Source of the DNA: CBDFKY01 sp965248995
Lineage (GTDB): Bacteria > Pseudomonadota > Alphaproteobacteria > Rickettsiales > UBA998
Reading direction: 5' to 3'
Assembly: GCA_965248995.1 (NCBI GenBank)
Contig: CBDFKY010000022.1
Coordinates: forward strand, 186,001 to 250,000
DNA: 64,000 nt
Made by a program: the position numbers and the translations under genes. Each line of letters opens with the position of its first letter. The stretch's first letter is position 1. The notes beneath the pieces were generated by a model. It did no database searches, was not told the DNA's origin, and worked only from the letters and a program-made list of their open reading frames with translations. Positions 35,605 through 44,108 of this stretch are shown here, one piece after another.

Positions 35605-37533
35605 ATGGGAAAAGTCATAGGAATCGATCTTGGAACCACCAATTCATGCGTGGCCATCATGGAAGGCAAAGCCGCCAAGGTCATCGAAAATGCGGAAGGA
35701 GCGCGCACCACGCCTTCCATCGTCGCGTTCGCCAATAACGGTGAACGGCTGATCGGCCATTCCGCCAAACGGCAGGCGGTCACCAATCCGCAGAACACGC
35801 TGTTCGCGGTAAAACGCCTGATCGGCCGTCCGTATAACGATGCGGCGGTCAGGAAAGATATGGATCTGGTGCCGTTCAAGATCGTCAAGGCGGATAACGG
35901 CGACGCATGGGTCGATATAGACGGCGAGAAATACAGCCCCAGCCAGATCAGCGCTTTCATCCTGCAGAAGATGAAGGAAACGGCGGAATCGTATCTCGGT
36001 GAGAAGGTCGATCAGGCGGTCATCACCGTGCCCGCGTATTTCAACGACGCGCAACGGCAGGCGACGAAGGACGCCGGCAAGATCGCCGGTCTGGAAGTGC
36101 TGCGCATCATCAACGAGCCGACGGCGGCGGCGCTCGCCTACGGTCTGGATAAAAACGAAGGCAAGACCATCGCGGTGTATGACTTGGGCGGCGGGACGTT
36201 CGACGTCTCCGTACTGGAAATCGGTGACGGGGTGTTCGAAGTGAAGGCCACCAACGGGGACACGTTCCTCGGCGGTGAGGATTTCGACATGCGGATCATC
36301 GACTTCCTGGCCGATGAATTCAAGAAAGAGGCGGGAATCGATCTCCGGAAAGACACGCTCGCCCTGCAGCGTTTAAAAGAAGCGGCGGAGAAAGCCAAGA
36401 TCGAGCTTTCCAGTACGTCTCAGACCGACGTCAACCTGCCATTCATCACGGCGGATGCGTCTGGGCCCAAGCATTTGAACGTCAAGCTGACCCGCGCCAA
36501 ACTGGAAAGCCTGGTGGATGATCTGCTGCAGCGTACGATCCAGCCATGCAAGAAAGCATTGAAAGACGCAGGCTTGAGTCCTGCCGACATCGACGAGGTG
36601 ATCTTGGTGGGCGGGATGACCCGGATGCCGAAAGTCACGCAGATCGTCAAGGAATTTTTCGGAAAAGAACCGCATAAAGGCGTCAACCCGGACGAAGTGG
36701 TGGCGATGGGCGCTGCGATCCAGGCCGGCGTACTGCAGGGCGACGTCAAAGACGTCCTGCTGCTCGACGTGACGCCGCTTTCGCTGGGCATCGAGACGCT
36801 CGGCGGCGTGTTCACCCGCCTGATTGAGCGCAATACCACGATCCCTACCAAGAAATCACAGACCTTCTCCACGGCGGACGACAACCAGACGGCGGTCACC
36901 ATCCGCGTGTTTCAGGGTGAAAGGGAAATGGCGGCTGATAACAAGATGCTCGGCCAGTTCGACTTAGTTGGTATTCCGCCCGCACCTCGCGGTATGCCAC
37001 AGGTGGAAGTGACGTTCGATATCGACGCGAACGGGATCGTCAACGTTTCCGCTAAGGATAAAGCGACAGCCAAGGAACAGCAGATCCGTATTCAGGCGTC
37101 CGGTGGATTGTCGGATGAAGACATCAATACGATGGTCAAGGAAGCGGAGAAAAACGCTGCGTCCGACAAACAGAAGCGTGAATTGATCGAAGCGCGGAAC
37201 AAAGCGGAAGGGATGATCCACGAGGCGGAGAAAAACCTGGAAGAACATGCCGCCGTCATCAAGGCAGCCGATAAATCCGGTCTGGAATCGGCGATTTCCT
37301 CCCTCAAATCCGTGATCGAAGGCGATAAGAAGGATGAGATCGAGAATAAAACCAATGCGCTTGCCACCGCGATGATGAAAATCGGGGAGGATATCTATAA
37401 ATCCCAGCAAAGCAAAGGTGAGACGGACGACCATGTTCAGGACGCGGAATCCACGCCCGTCCATGAAGCGGCGGAAGGCGATGTGCTGGACGTCGATTTT
37501 GAAGAAGTGGATGAAAAGCGGAAAAAAGGTTAA
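35605..37533 (+). CDS. dnaK: chaperone DnaK (Hsp70)
   Basis: 642 residues. ATP-dependent chaperone. N-terminal GKVIGIDLGTTNSCVAIMEG, VITVPAYFNDAQRQATKDAG, DLGGGTFDVSVLEIGDG and VGGMTRMPKV define the nucleotide-binding domain; DVTPLSLGIETLGGV marks the linker and substrate domain, and the C-terminal lid ends in an acidic tail (VLDVDFEEVDEKRKKG). AAGGATAAGGAA precedes the ATG. First gene of a heat-shock operon with dnaJ, dapB, def and fmt. Confidence 0.98.
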   Translation: MGKVIGIDLGTTNSCVAIMEGKAAKVIENAEGARTTPSIVAFANNGERLIGHSAKRQAVTNPQNTLFAVKRLIGRPYNDAAVRKDMDLVPFKIVKADNGDAWVDIDGEKYSPSQISAFILQKMKETAESYLGEKVDQAVITVPAYFNDAQRQATKDAGKIAGLEVLRIINEPTAAALAYGLDKNEGKTIAVYDLGGGTFDVSVLEIGDGVFEVKATNGDTFLGGEDFDMRIIDFLADEFKKEAGIDLRKDTLALQRLKEAAEKAKIELSSTSQTDVNLPFITADASGPKHLNVKLTRAKLESLVDDLLQRTIQPCKKALKDAGLSPADIDEVILVGGMTRMPKVTQIVKEFFGKEPHKGVNPDEVVAMGAAIQAGVLQGDVKDVLLLDVTPLSLGIETLGGVFTRLIERNTTIPTKKSQTFSTADDNQTAVTIRVFQGEREMAADNKMLGQFDLVGIPPAPRGMPQVEVTFDIDANGIVNVSAKDKATAKEQQIRIQASGGLSDEDINTMVKEAEKNAASDKQKRELIEARNKAEGMIHEAEKNLEEHAAVIKAADKSGLESAISSLKSVIEGDKKDEIENKTNALATAMMKIGEDIYKSQQSKGETDDHVQDAESTPVHEAAEGDVLDVDFEEVDEKRKKG

Positions 37534-37560
37534 GTATAGTATCGCCTGCCAAGTAATCGC

Positions 37561-37586
37561 CAGAATCGGGGAAAGCCCCGGTTCTG
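37561..37586 (+). other. stem-loop between dnaK and dnaJ
   Basis: An 11-bp stem (CAGAATCGGGG / CCCCGGTTCTG, one G-T pair) with an AAAG loop, not followed by a T run. It probably works as an mRNA-processing or partial-attenuation hairpin, giving more dnaK than dnaJ, as seen in other dnaKJ operons. Confidence 0.65.
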
Positions 37587-37629
37587 GCCTTTGCTTGCTA
37601 ACCGGGCCTTTTTGGAATAGACGGATGCC

Positions 37630-38796
37630 ATGAGCAAAAAAGATTATTACGAATTACTGGGTGTTTCCAAATCGGTCAACGCCGATGAACTGAAAAAGGC
37701 CTATCGCAAGATGGCGATGCAGTATCATCCGGACAAAAATCCCGGCGATGCCAAAGCGGAGCAGGCGTTCAAGGAAATCAGCGAAGCTTATGAGGTATTG
37801 AAAGATCCGGATAAAAAAGCGGCGTATGACCGATATGGGCACGCGGCTTTTGAAGGGGGTATGGGAGGGGGCAGGAGTGCTTCCACCGCCGGGTTCGATT
37901 TTAACGGCGGCAGTTTCTCAGACATTTTCGAAGATCTGTTCAGTGAATTTACCGGCTCACGCCGGGCCGGAGCGGGCAGCGGCGGCGGCAATTCCCAGAC
38001 CGGGAAACGGCGCGGTTCGGACCTGCGGTATAACCTGCAGATTTCTCTGGAAGAAGCGTTCAAGGGCAAAAAACAGGATATCACCCTCACCACTTCGGTC
38101 ACCTGCGACTCCTGTCACGGTTCCGGCGGTGAAAACGGGTCGGAACCGGTGACCTGCCCGACCTGTAACGGACGGGGCGCGGTGCGGGCCCAGCAAGGAT
38201 TCTTCACAATCGAACGAGCGTGCCACACCTGTCAGGGAACGGGGAAAATCATTCAGAATCCCTGCCGTAAATGCGCAGGCTCAGGGACCGTACGCAAAGA
38301 CCGCACCTTGGCAGTGACGATTCCCGCCGGTGTGGAAGAAGGGACGCGCATCCGCCTCTCAGGTGAAGGGGAAGCCGGGTACCGCGGCGGCGGGGCGGGG
38401 GATCTCTATATTTTCCTCACCGTCAAGCCGCATCCGTTTTTCCGGCGGGAAGGCGCCGACATTCATTGCACCGTGCCCATCACTTTCACTACAGCCGCGC
38501 TCGGCGGTAACGTGGAAGTGCCGACTATTGAAGGCACGCGGGTAAAAGTCAGCATTCCGGACGGCACGCAGACCGGCCATCAATTCCGGTTGCGCGGCAA
38601 GGGAATGAGCATCCTGCGTTCGAAAAACTTCGGCGACATGTTCGTCCATGCGCGGGTGGAAACGCCGGTAAAGCTTTCGAAAAAACAGAAAGATCTGCTG
38701 CAGGAGTTCGATAAATCCTCCCCGGCCAGCACTTCGCCCGAATCGACCGGGTTTTTTGATAAAGTGCGGGAATTCTGGGAAGATCTGAAGGAGTAA
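37630..38796 (+). CDS. dnaJ: chaperone DnaJ (Hsp40)
   Basis: 388 residues, all domains present: the J-domain (KKDYYELLGVSKSV, HPDK at about residue 33), the Gly/Phe-rich linker, the zinc domain with four CxxCxGxG units (CDSCHGSG, CPTCNGRG, CHTCQGTG, CRKCAGSG), and C-terminal substrate domains. Stimulates DnaK ATPase. Its stop overlaps the dapB start by one base. Confidence 0.97.
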   Translation: MSKKDYYELLGVSKSVNADELKKAYRKMAMQYHPDKNPGDAKAEQAFKEISEAYEVLKDPDKKAAYDRYGHAAFEGGMGGGRSASTAGFDFNGGSFSDIFEDLFSEFTGSRRAGAGSGGGNSQTGKRRGSDLRYNLQISLEEAFKGKKQDITLTTSVTCDSCHGSGGENGSEPVTCPTCNGRGAVRAQQGFFTIERACHTCQGTGKIIQNPCRKCAGSGTVRKDRTLAVTIPAGVEEGTRIRLSGEGEAGYRGGGAGDLYIFLTVKPHPFFRREGADIHCTVPITFTTAALGGNVEVPTIEGTRVKVSIPDGTQTGHQFRLRGKGMSILRSKNFGDMFVHARVETPVKLSKKQKDLLQEFDKSSPASTSPESTGFFDKVREFWEDLKE

Positions 38797-39590
38797 TGAA
38801 GATGCGTATTGGAATCGCCGGATGCGCCGGGCGCATGGGAAAAATGCTGATGGATGCGGTGAGGGAACATCCGGGGTGCCGGTTGACGGTCGCCAGCGCC
38901 CGTACGGATGGACTGGAGGAAGTGCATACTTACCTGCAGCGTGAAGGACTGCTTTCCGTGGTCCTGACCGATGATCTCCAGGAAATGGCAAGTGAATGTG
39001 AAGCCGTCATCGACTTCACCGCGCCGGATTACAGCCTGCGGATCGCGGAAGCATGTCTGGCACATGACACCATCCATATCTGCGGCACTACCGGGTTTTC
39101 CGCGGATCAGGAGCGGATGATCGAAGCAATGGCGGAACGGATTCGTTTGGTGAAATCCGCCAATTTTTCGATCGGCGTCAACCTGTTGCTTCGGCTTACC
39201 CGCGAAGTTGCCGCCGTGCTGGACGACGGCTACGATATTGAAATCACCGATATCCATCACCGCTATAAAAAAGACGCGCCTTCCGGCACGGCGTTGAGCC
39301 TCGGCCGCGCCGCGGCGGCGGGCAGGGGCGTAGCGCTCGACGACGTGGCGGACCGGGGCCGCGATGGCATGGTCGGCGAACGTCTGCGCGGCGCTATCGG
39401 TTTTCATGCCCTGCGCGCCGGAGACGTGATCGGGGATCATACGGTACTGTTCGCACATGAAGGGGAACGTCTGGAGCTTACCCATAAATCCTCCAGCCGC
39501 AGTATTTATGCGACGGGAGCGATTCGCGCGGCGCTCTGGGCAGCCGATAAACCGGCGGGATTATATTCCATGCAGGACGTGCTGGCATGA
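38796..39590 (+). CDS. dapB: 4-hydroxy-tetrahydrodipicolinate reductase
   Basis: 264 residues. Reduces the DapA product in lysine/diaminopimelate synthesis with NAD(P)H. The dinucleotide fold IGIAGCAGRMGKMLM, VIDFTAPDYSLRIAE, ICGTTGFS and the catalytic HHRYKKDAPSGTAL (His pair and Lys) are present, as is the end segment FAHEGERLELTHKSSSRSIY. Its ATG overlaps the dnaJ stop (TAATG), so it is translationally tied to a heat-shock gene. Confidence 0.95.
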   Translation: MKMRIGIAGCAGRMGKMLMDAVREHPGCRLTVASARTDGLEEVHTYLQREGLLSVVLTDDLQEMASECEAVIDFTAPDYSLRIAEACLAHDTIHICGTTGFSADQERMIEAMAERIRLVKSANFSIGVNLLLRLTREVAAVLDDGYDIEITDIHHRYKKDAPSGTALSLGRAAAAGRGVALDDVADRGRDGMVGERLRGAIGFHALRAGDVIGDHTVLFAHEGERLELTHKSSSRSIYATGAIRAALWAADKPAGLYSMQDVLA

Positions 39591-40150
39591 CGATTCTGCC
39601 GATCGTGCTTTCCCCCAATCCGCTGCTCAAACAGGAATCCACGGTGATAAAGGAAATCACGCCGGAGATACGTAAGCTTTCAGAGGATATGTTTGAAACC
39701 ATGTATGCATCCAACGGGGTTGGGCTGTGCGCCGTGCAGGTGGGCGTGTTGAAACGCCTGATGGTGGTGGACGTGGAATGGGGTTCGCCCCGTTATGCGG
39801 AAGCGGAAATGAAGGAGGATGCACCCCGAAAAACCGGGAACCCGATCGTGCTGATCAATCCGGCCATCGTGGAGCGTTCCCGCGAACTGCGCGTCTATGA
39901 CGAGGGCTGCCTTTCCTTTCCGGGACATTATTCGGAAGTGGAACGGCCTGACATCATTACGGTGGAATATCTCGATCTGCAGGGAAAAAAACAACGCCTG
40001 CAGGCGGACGGGCTGCTTTCCACCTGCATCCAGCATGAAATGGACCATATGGACGGCATCGTGTTCGTCGATCATATCTCCCGGATCAAGCGGGACATGA
40101 TTTTGCGCAAAATGAAAAAAGCGGAAAAATCCCGGACGATGGAGGAATAA
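39587..40150 (+). CDS. def: peptide deformylase
   Basis: 187 residues. Removes the N-formyl group from new proteins. Motif 2 is EGCLSFPG and motif 3 is QHEMDHMDG, supplying the Cys, two His metal ligands and catalytic Glu. Motif 1 reads GVGLCAVQVG, where the first Ala of the usual GxGxAAxQ is Cys. Overlaps dapB by four bases (ATGA) and is 3 bp before fmt, so the two formyl-handling enzymes are coupled. Confidence 0.95.
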   Translation: MTILPIVLSPNPLLKQESTVIKEITPEIRKLSEDMFETMYASNGVGLCAVQVGVLKRLMVVDVEWGSPRYAEAEMKEDAPRKTGNPIVLINPAIVERSRELRVYDEGCLSFPGHYSEVERPDIITVEYLDLQGKKQRLQADGLLSTCIQHEMDHMDGIVFVDHISRIKRDMILRKMKKAEKSRTMEE

Positions 40151-40153
40151 GCG

Positions 40154-41089
40154 ATGCGCGTCGTATTCATGGGCACGCCTGATTTCGCGCTACCTGCTTT
40201 GCGGATGGTGATGGATTCCCTGCATGAAGTCGTCGCCGTCTACACCGCTCCCCCCCGCCCGGCACATCGGGGCAAAAAAATAACACTCACTCCGGTGCAT
40301 ACCCTTGCGGTATCTCGAGGCCTGCCGGTTTATACGCCTGCAAGCCTGAAAGATCCGGAGGTGCAGTGTGTCTTCGCACAACATAAAGCGGATGCCGCCG
40401 TCGTCGTGGCTTACGGTCTGTTACTTCCCAGTGCGATCCTTTCCGCTTACCCTTATGGATGCATCAATATCCATCCCTCCAGCCTGCCGCGCTGGCGCGG
40501 AGCTGCGCCGATCCAGCGCAGTATCATGGCGGGCGATACGGAAACGTCCGTCTGCATCATGCAGATGGATGCAGGTCTGGACACCGGTGCGGTATTGATG
40601 GAAGAATCACATGCCATCCTGTCCGGGATGACGGGGCAGGAACTGGAAGATGAACTTGCGGAAAAAGCCGCACCGCTGCTTATCCAAACATTGCAGGGAG
40701 TAGAGCAGGGCACCGTTTTTCCGATGCCGCAGCTGACGTGCGACGTCACGTACGCGCCGAAAATTCTTAAAGAGGAATGCGTGCTGGATTTTTCCCGTCC
40801 CGCCCATGAGCTGGTCAACCATATCCATGGCTTAAGCCCCGCGCCGGGCGCTTATATAACTCATCAGGGCGAGCGACTGAAATTCCTGAAAGCGGAAATG
40901 GTGAATACGGAAAATCTTCTTCCGCCGGGAACCGTGCTGGACGAAGCGCTGACTATTCAAAGCGGGCTGCATGGCGTCCGCCCGCTGTTGCTGCAGCGGC
41001 AGGGAAAGCTGGCGCTCCCTGCGGATGAAGTATTGCGGGGCTTTCCGATTCCAGCAGGAACGCGCTTTAATCAGGCGGCGGTAAAATAG
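40154..41089 (+). CDS. fmt: methionyl-tRNA formyltransferase
   Basis: 311 residues. Formylates initiator Met-tRNA with 10-formyl-THF. The N-terminal domain has VVFMGTPDFALPALR, AYGLLLPSAIL, NIHPSSLPRWRGAAPIQRSI with the catalytic Asn/His, and TSVCIMQMDAGLDTGAVL with the Asp; the C-terminal OB-like domain is present but short. Last gene of the dnaK operon, ending just before a strong hairpin. Confidence 0.95.
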   Translation: MRVVFMGTPDFALPALRMVMDSLHEVVAVYTAPPRPAHRGKKITLTPVHTLAVSRGLPVYTPASLKDPEVQCVFAQHKADAAVVVAYGLLLPSAILSAYPYGCINIHPSSLPRWRGAAPIQRSIMAGDTETSVCIMQMDAGLDTGAVLMEESHAILSGMTGQELEDELAEKAAPLLIQTLQGVEQGTVFPMPQLTCDVTYAPKILKEECVLDFSRPAHELVNHIHGLSPAPGAYITHQGERLKFLKAEMVNTENLLPPGTVLDEALTIQSGLHGVRPLLLQRQGKLALPADEVLRGFPIPAGTRFNQAAVK

Positions 41090-41097
41090 TGAAACCT

Positions 41098-41176
41098 GTT
41101 ATGTCGTTCTGAGCGAAGTAAAAATCTCTTTTAAAAACTTTCAGAGATTTCATTCATCGCTCAGAACGACATGTAA
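41098..41176. terminator. long inverted repeat between convergent fmt and glnA
   Basis: A near-perfect stem of about 30 bp whose arms carry TGTCGTTCTGAGCGA and ATCTCT on each side of a short A/T-rich loop. It can fold on both strands and would terminate both genes. The arm sequence resembles the TGTCATTCTGAGCGAAG repeats dispersed in many bacterial genomes, so it may be a mobile palindrome reused as a terminator. Confidence 0.75.
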
Positions 41177-41185
41177 CAAAACGTT

Positions 41186-42595
41186 CTATACGCTGTAATA
41201 CATCTTGAATTCAACCGGTTGCGGACAGAGATCATATTCGTCCACCTCTTCCATTTTCAACGCGATGTAGGCGTCGATCTGGTCGTCCGTCATCACGTCG
41301 CCTTTCTTCAGGAACGCCCGGTCGGCATCCAGCGCTTCCAACGCGTCACGCAGGGAGCGGGAGACGGTCGGAACGTTTTTCAGCTCTTCGGGCGGTAGGT
41401 CGTACAGGTTCTTATCCATCGCGTCACCAGGGTGAATCTTGTTCTCGATCCCGTCGAGTCCTGCCATCAGAAGCGCGGTAAACGCCAGATACGGATTGGA
41501 AGTCGCATCCGGAAAACGCGTCTCGATCCGTTTTTCCTTCGGGCTGCTGACGTAGGGGATACGCACCGATGCGGAGCGGTTACGGGAAGAATACGCCAGC
41601 AGTACCGGCGCTTCATAACCCGGCACCAGGCGTTTATAGCTGTTGGTGCTGGCATTGGTGAACGCGTTGATCGCCCGGGCGTGCTTGAAGATACCCCCGA
41701 TATAATACAGGCAGGTTTCCGACAGGTCCGCGTAGCCGTTTCCGGAAAAAAGCGGCTTGTCGCCTTTCCAGATGGACTGGTGGACATGCATCCCCGAACC
41801 GTTATCCTTATACACCGGTTTCGGCATGAACGTCGCGGTTTTGCCGTACGACGCCGCCACCTGTTGCACCACGTACTTGTATTTCTGGACGTTATCACCG
41901 GTAGAAGTCAGCGTGGAAAACTTGAAACCGATTTCATGCTGGGCGGGCGCCACTTCATGATGATGCACATAAGGCTCGATCCCGATGGATTTCAACGTGC
42001 TGACCATTTCCGCCCGCACATCGTTCATCGAATCGACGGGAGGGACCGGGAAATATCCGCCTTTGATGCGGGGACGGTGGCCCATGTTGTTCGTTTCATA
42101 CACGGTGCCGGTGTTATCGGGAGATTCCAGTGAATCCAGCGAATAAAACGCCGCGTTCATGCCGACATCGAAACGTACGTCGTCGAAGATGAAAAATTCC
42201 AGTTCCGGCCCGAAATAGGCGGCGTCGCCGATGCCGGTATATTTCAGGTACGATTCCGCCCGTTTCGCCGTGGAACGGGGATCACGGCCATACTGCCCGC
42301 CCGTTTCCGGCTCCAGAATGTCGCAGAACAGCACCAGGGTGGCCTGCGCAGTAAACGGATCGACGAACGCGGTCGTCAGGTCAGGCTTGAGGATCATATC
42401 CGACTCGTTGATCGCCTTCCATCCGGCGATGGAGGAGCCATCGAACATGATTCCCTCGTTGAGTTTTTCCTCATCGATCGTTTCGGCGAAATACGAGGTA
42501 TGCTGGGTTTTCCCGCGAGGATCGGTGAAACGAAAATCAACAAATTCAATTTCTTCTTCCTGGATCAGTTCCAGAATTTCCTGAGGGGTAGTCAT
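41186..42595 (-). CDS. glnA: glutamine synthetase type I
   Basis: 469 residues. Makes glutamine from glutamate and ammonia. MFDGSSIAGWKAINESDMIL, the metal-binding HHEVAPAQHEIGFK, NGSGMHVHQSIWKG, and KNLYDLPPEE with the adenylylation Tyr near residue 397 are present; the enzyme is thus expected to be controlled by GlnE and PII. The start has AAGGAG about 9 nt upstream. Unlike the usual glnB-glnA operon, glnB lies about 540 bp upstream with an unrelated gene between. Confidence 0.97.
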   Translation of the reverse strand: MTTPQEILELIQEEEIEFVDFRFTDPRGKTQHTSYFAETIDEEKLNEGIMFDGSSIAGWKAINESDMILKPDLTTAFVDPFTAQATLVLFCDILEPETGGQYGRDPRSTAKRAESYLKYTGIGDAAYFGPELEFFIFDDVRFDVGMNAAFYSLDSLESPDNTGTVYETNNMGHRPRIKGGYFPVPPVDSMNDVRAEMVSTLKSIGIEPYVHHHEVAPAQHEIGFKFSTLTSTGDNVQKYKYVVQQVAASYGKTATFMPKPVYKDNGSGMHVHQSIWKGDKPLFSGNGYADLSETCLYYIGGIFKHARAINAFTNASTNSYKRLVPGYEAPVLLAYSSRNRSASVRIPYVSSPKEKRIETRFPDATSNPYLAFTALLMAGLDGIENKIHPGDAMDKNLYDLPPEELKNVPTVSRSLRDALEALDADRAFLKKGDVMTDDQIDAYIALKMEEVDEYDLCPQPVEFKMYYSV

Positions 42596-42695
42596 AATGG
42601 GTGTGCTCCTTGCCGTGAATGGTTAGCGCATACAGGTTTGCTGCAAGCGCGAACTAATGTCAACCGTCGATCATGCAGCGCAAAAAATTTCTATA

Positions 42696-42724
42696 TTGCC
42701 TCACAATCTAAATTCATATAAAAT
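42696..42724 (+). promoter_or_regulatory. sigma-70 type promoter of the orphan gene
   Basis: TTGCCT (42696-42701), a 17-bp spacer, TAAAAT (42719-42724), about 30 bp upstream of ATG 42755, in an AT-rich stretch. Confidence 0.5.
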
Positions 42725-42754
42725 TAATATGAACTTCATTTACTAGGTACATTT

Positions 42755-43090
42755 ATGTACGCTACTCTTACATTACAGGTTTCTTTTGTAATGACTGAAA
42801 AGCCAACGGGTGAAAAGTGGACTACCATTCAGCCCATTTTTCAAAAATTCGCCCTTAAAAATATCTTAAGGTATGTATCGAGCTATCAAACAAACAGTTT
42901 GTGTGCATTTGGCTCGTGGATTAACTATTCTAAAGATGAGACATGGGTGGTTATGACTAACTTAGTCATGCATGTTTGGGGAGCATATGATGAAAATGCC
43001 TATACAATGGATTTTCTCTCTCAAATGAAAGAAGATCCGCAGTTTATTCAACCTATTGTACAGTCTTTTGTACTTATGCCCCCTAGTTAA
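42755..43090 (+). CDS. orphan protein between glnA and glnB, unknown
   Basis: 111 residues, no family recognised; rich in aromatic residues (FALKNILRYVSSYQTN, GSWINYSKDETWVVMTNLVM, HVWGAYDENAYTMDF), no signal peptide. It is visibly AT-richer than its neighbours and on the opposite strand to glnA and glnB. Own promoter, AGG before the ATG, and a strong terminator right at the stop codon argue that it is a real, self-contained acquired unit. Confidence 0.6.
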   Translation: MYATLTLQVSFVMTEKPTGEKWTTIQPIFQKFALKNILRYVSSYQTNSLCAFGSWINYSKDETWVVMTNLVMHVWGAYDENAYTMDFLSQMKEDPQFIQPIVQSFVLMPPS

Positions 43091-43128
43091 TAGATTTTTT
43101 GGATATACCAAGAAATCTATTTTTTTTT
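43089..43128 (+). terminator. intrinsic terminator of the orphan gene
   Basis: Stem AATAGATTT..TTGG / CCAA..AAATCTATT with an ATATA-type loop followed by nine T. It overlaps the stop codon of the gene ending at 43090 and precedes the convergent glnB stop. Confidence 0.85.
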
Positions 43129-43139
43129 CTTATATAAAA

Positions 43140-43478
43140 TTACAATGCCTCTTCACCTTCTTCCCCGGTGCGGATACGGATGATATTTTCCACGGGAAAA
43201 ACAAAAATTTTCCCGTCCCCGATACGGCCGGAATAGGCGGCTTTCTGAATCACCTTTACGATAGATTCCGCCTGGCTGTCCCTTACATACACCTCCACTT
43301 TCACCTTGGGAAGAAAATCCACCACATATTCCACCGATTTATAATTTTCGGTGTTTCCTTTCTGCCTGCCGTACCCCTGCACTTCCGAGATGGTGACGCC
43401 TTCCACTCCCGCTTCCTGAAGCGCTTCTTTCACGTCATCCAGTTTGAACGGTTTGATAATCGCCTCGATTTTTTTCAT
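43140..43478 (-). CDS. glnB: nitrogen regulatory protein PII
   Basis: 112 residues from ATG 43478 (MKKIEAIIKPFKLDDVKEAL), the exact family length. Trimeric sensor of 2-oxoglutarate and ATP/ADP. The T-loop is GYGRQKGNTENYKSVEY with the uridylylation site Tyr51, and the C-terminal signature is YSGRIGDGKIFVFPVE. TTGACG and CACAAT 18 bp apart (43536-43541 and 43512-43517, complement) could be its promoter. GlnD, AmtB and NtrBC are not in the window. Confidence 0.96.
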   Translation of the reverse strand: MKKIEAIIKPFKLDDVKEALQEAGVEGVTISEVQGYGRQKGNTENYKSVEYVVDFLPKVKVEVYVRDSQAESIVKVIQKAAYSGRIGDGKIFVFPVENIIRIRTGEEGEEAL

Positions 43479-43598
43479 GTCCCGTCTTTCAACCTGTTTT
43501 ATGCCGCTGCCATTGTGCGGGAAATCTTTTCGGCGCGTCAAGCGCGAAATGTTATTTTAGTATTTGATTTTAATAGCCGAAACGATAACATCCCACCT

Positions 43599-44102
43599 AT
43601 GACCAAAACGCTCTTTCTTCTACGCCATGCAAACGCCGCCGATGCGGACGCCGATATCGACGATTATCACCGGCCCTTGAGCGCAACGGGCCGGCAGGAA
43701 TGCAAGGAGGTGTCCGCCGCTTTTTCCACGTGGGAAGCGAAACCGGAAGCGGTGTTCGTCTCCAGCGCGGTAAGGACGTCCGAAACAGCTCTATATTTCA
43801 GTGGGGCCGGGTGTTTTTTAAACGAGGCTGTCTCCTATGAAGACGGGCTGTATCTGGCAACGGCGGGAGAACTGCTTTACCGGCTGAACAATATTCCGGA
43901 ATCGCACGATTCCGTCATGATGGTCGGTCATAACCCTGGACTTCAGGATCTGGCGGTTCTGCTGCTGGGATATGCGGCGGGAGATTTATCGGAAGGTCTG
44001 GTGACCGCAGGCTTGTTACAGCTTACATTCACCGTCGGTAAATGGCATGACATCGTCCCGGCAAGCGCCCATCTGGCGCACTATGTGCGACCGGGCGCCT
44101 GA
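43599..44102 (+). CDS. sixA: SixA-like phosphohistidine phosphatase
   Basis: 167 residues from ATG 43599. Histidine-phosphatase superfamily: LFLLRHANAADADADI carries the catalytic RHA motif (RHG in larger relatives), SSAVRTSETAL the second Arg, and MMVGHNPGLQDLAVLL the second His. The length matches SixA, which dephosphorylates phosphohistidine proteins such as Hpt domains or NPr. It is divergent from glnB; whether it acts on the nitrogen phosphotransfer system is speculation. Confidence 0.85.
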   Translation: MTKTLFLLRHANAADADADIDDYHRPLSATGRQECKEVSAAFSTWEAKPEAVFVSSAVRTSETALYFSGAGCFLNEAVSYEDGLYLATAGELLYRLNNIPESHDSVMMVGHNPGLQDLAVLLLGYAAGDLSEGLVTAGLLQLTFTVGKWHDIVPASAHLAHYVRPGA

Positions 44103-44108
44103 CGCCGG

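Noticed and set aside
37561..37586. Factor-independent terminator between dnaK and dnaJ
   Set aside because: The stem has no T run, so it is listed as a processing or attenuation hairpin and dnaJ is kept in the operon.
41186..43478. NtrC or sigma-54 sites in front of glnA or glnB
   Set aside because: No convincing TGGC-N9-TTGCA or TGCACC-N5-GGTGCA pattern was seen; only a weak sigma-70-like site for glnB.
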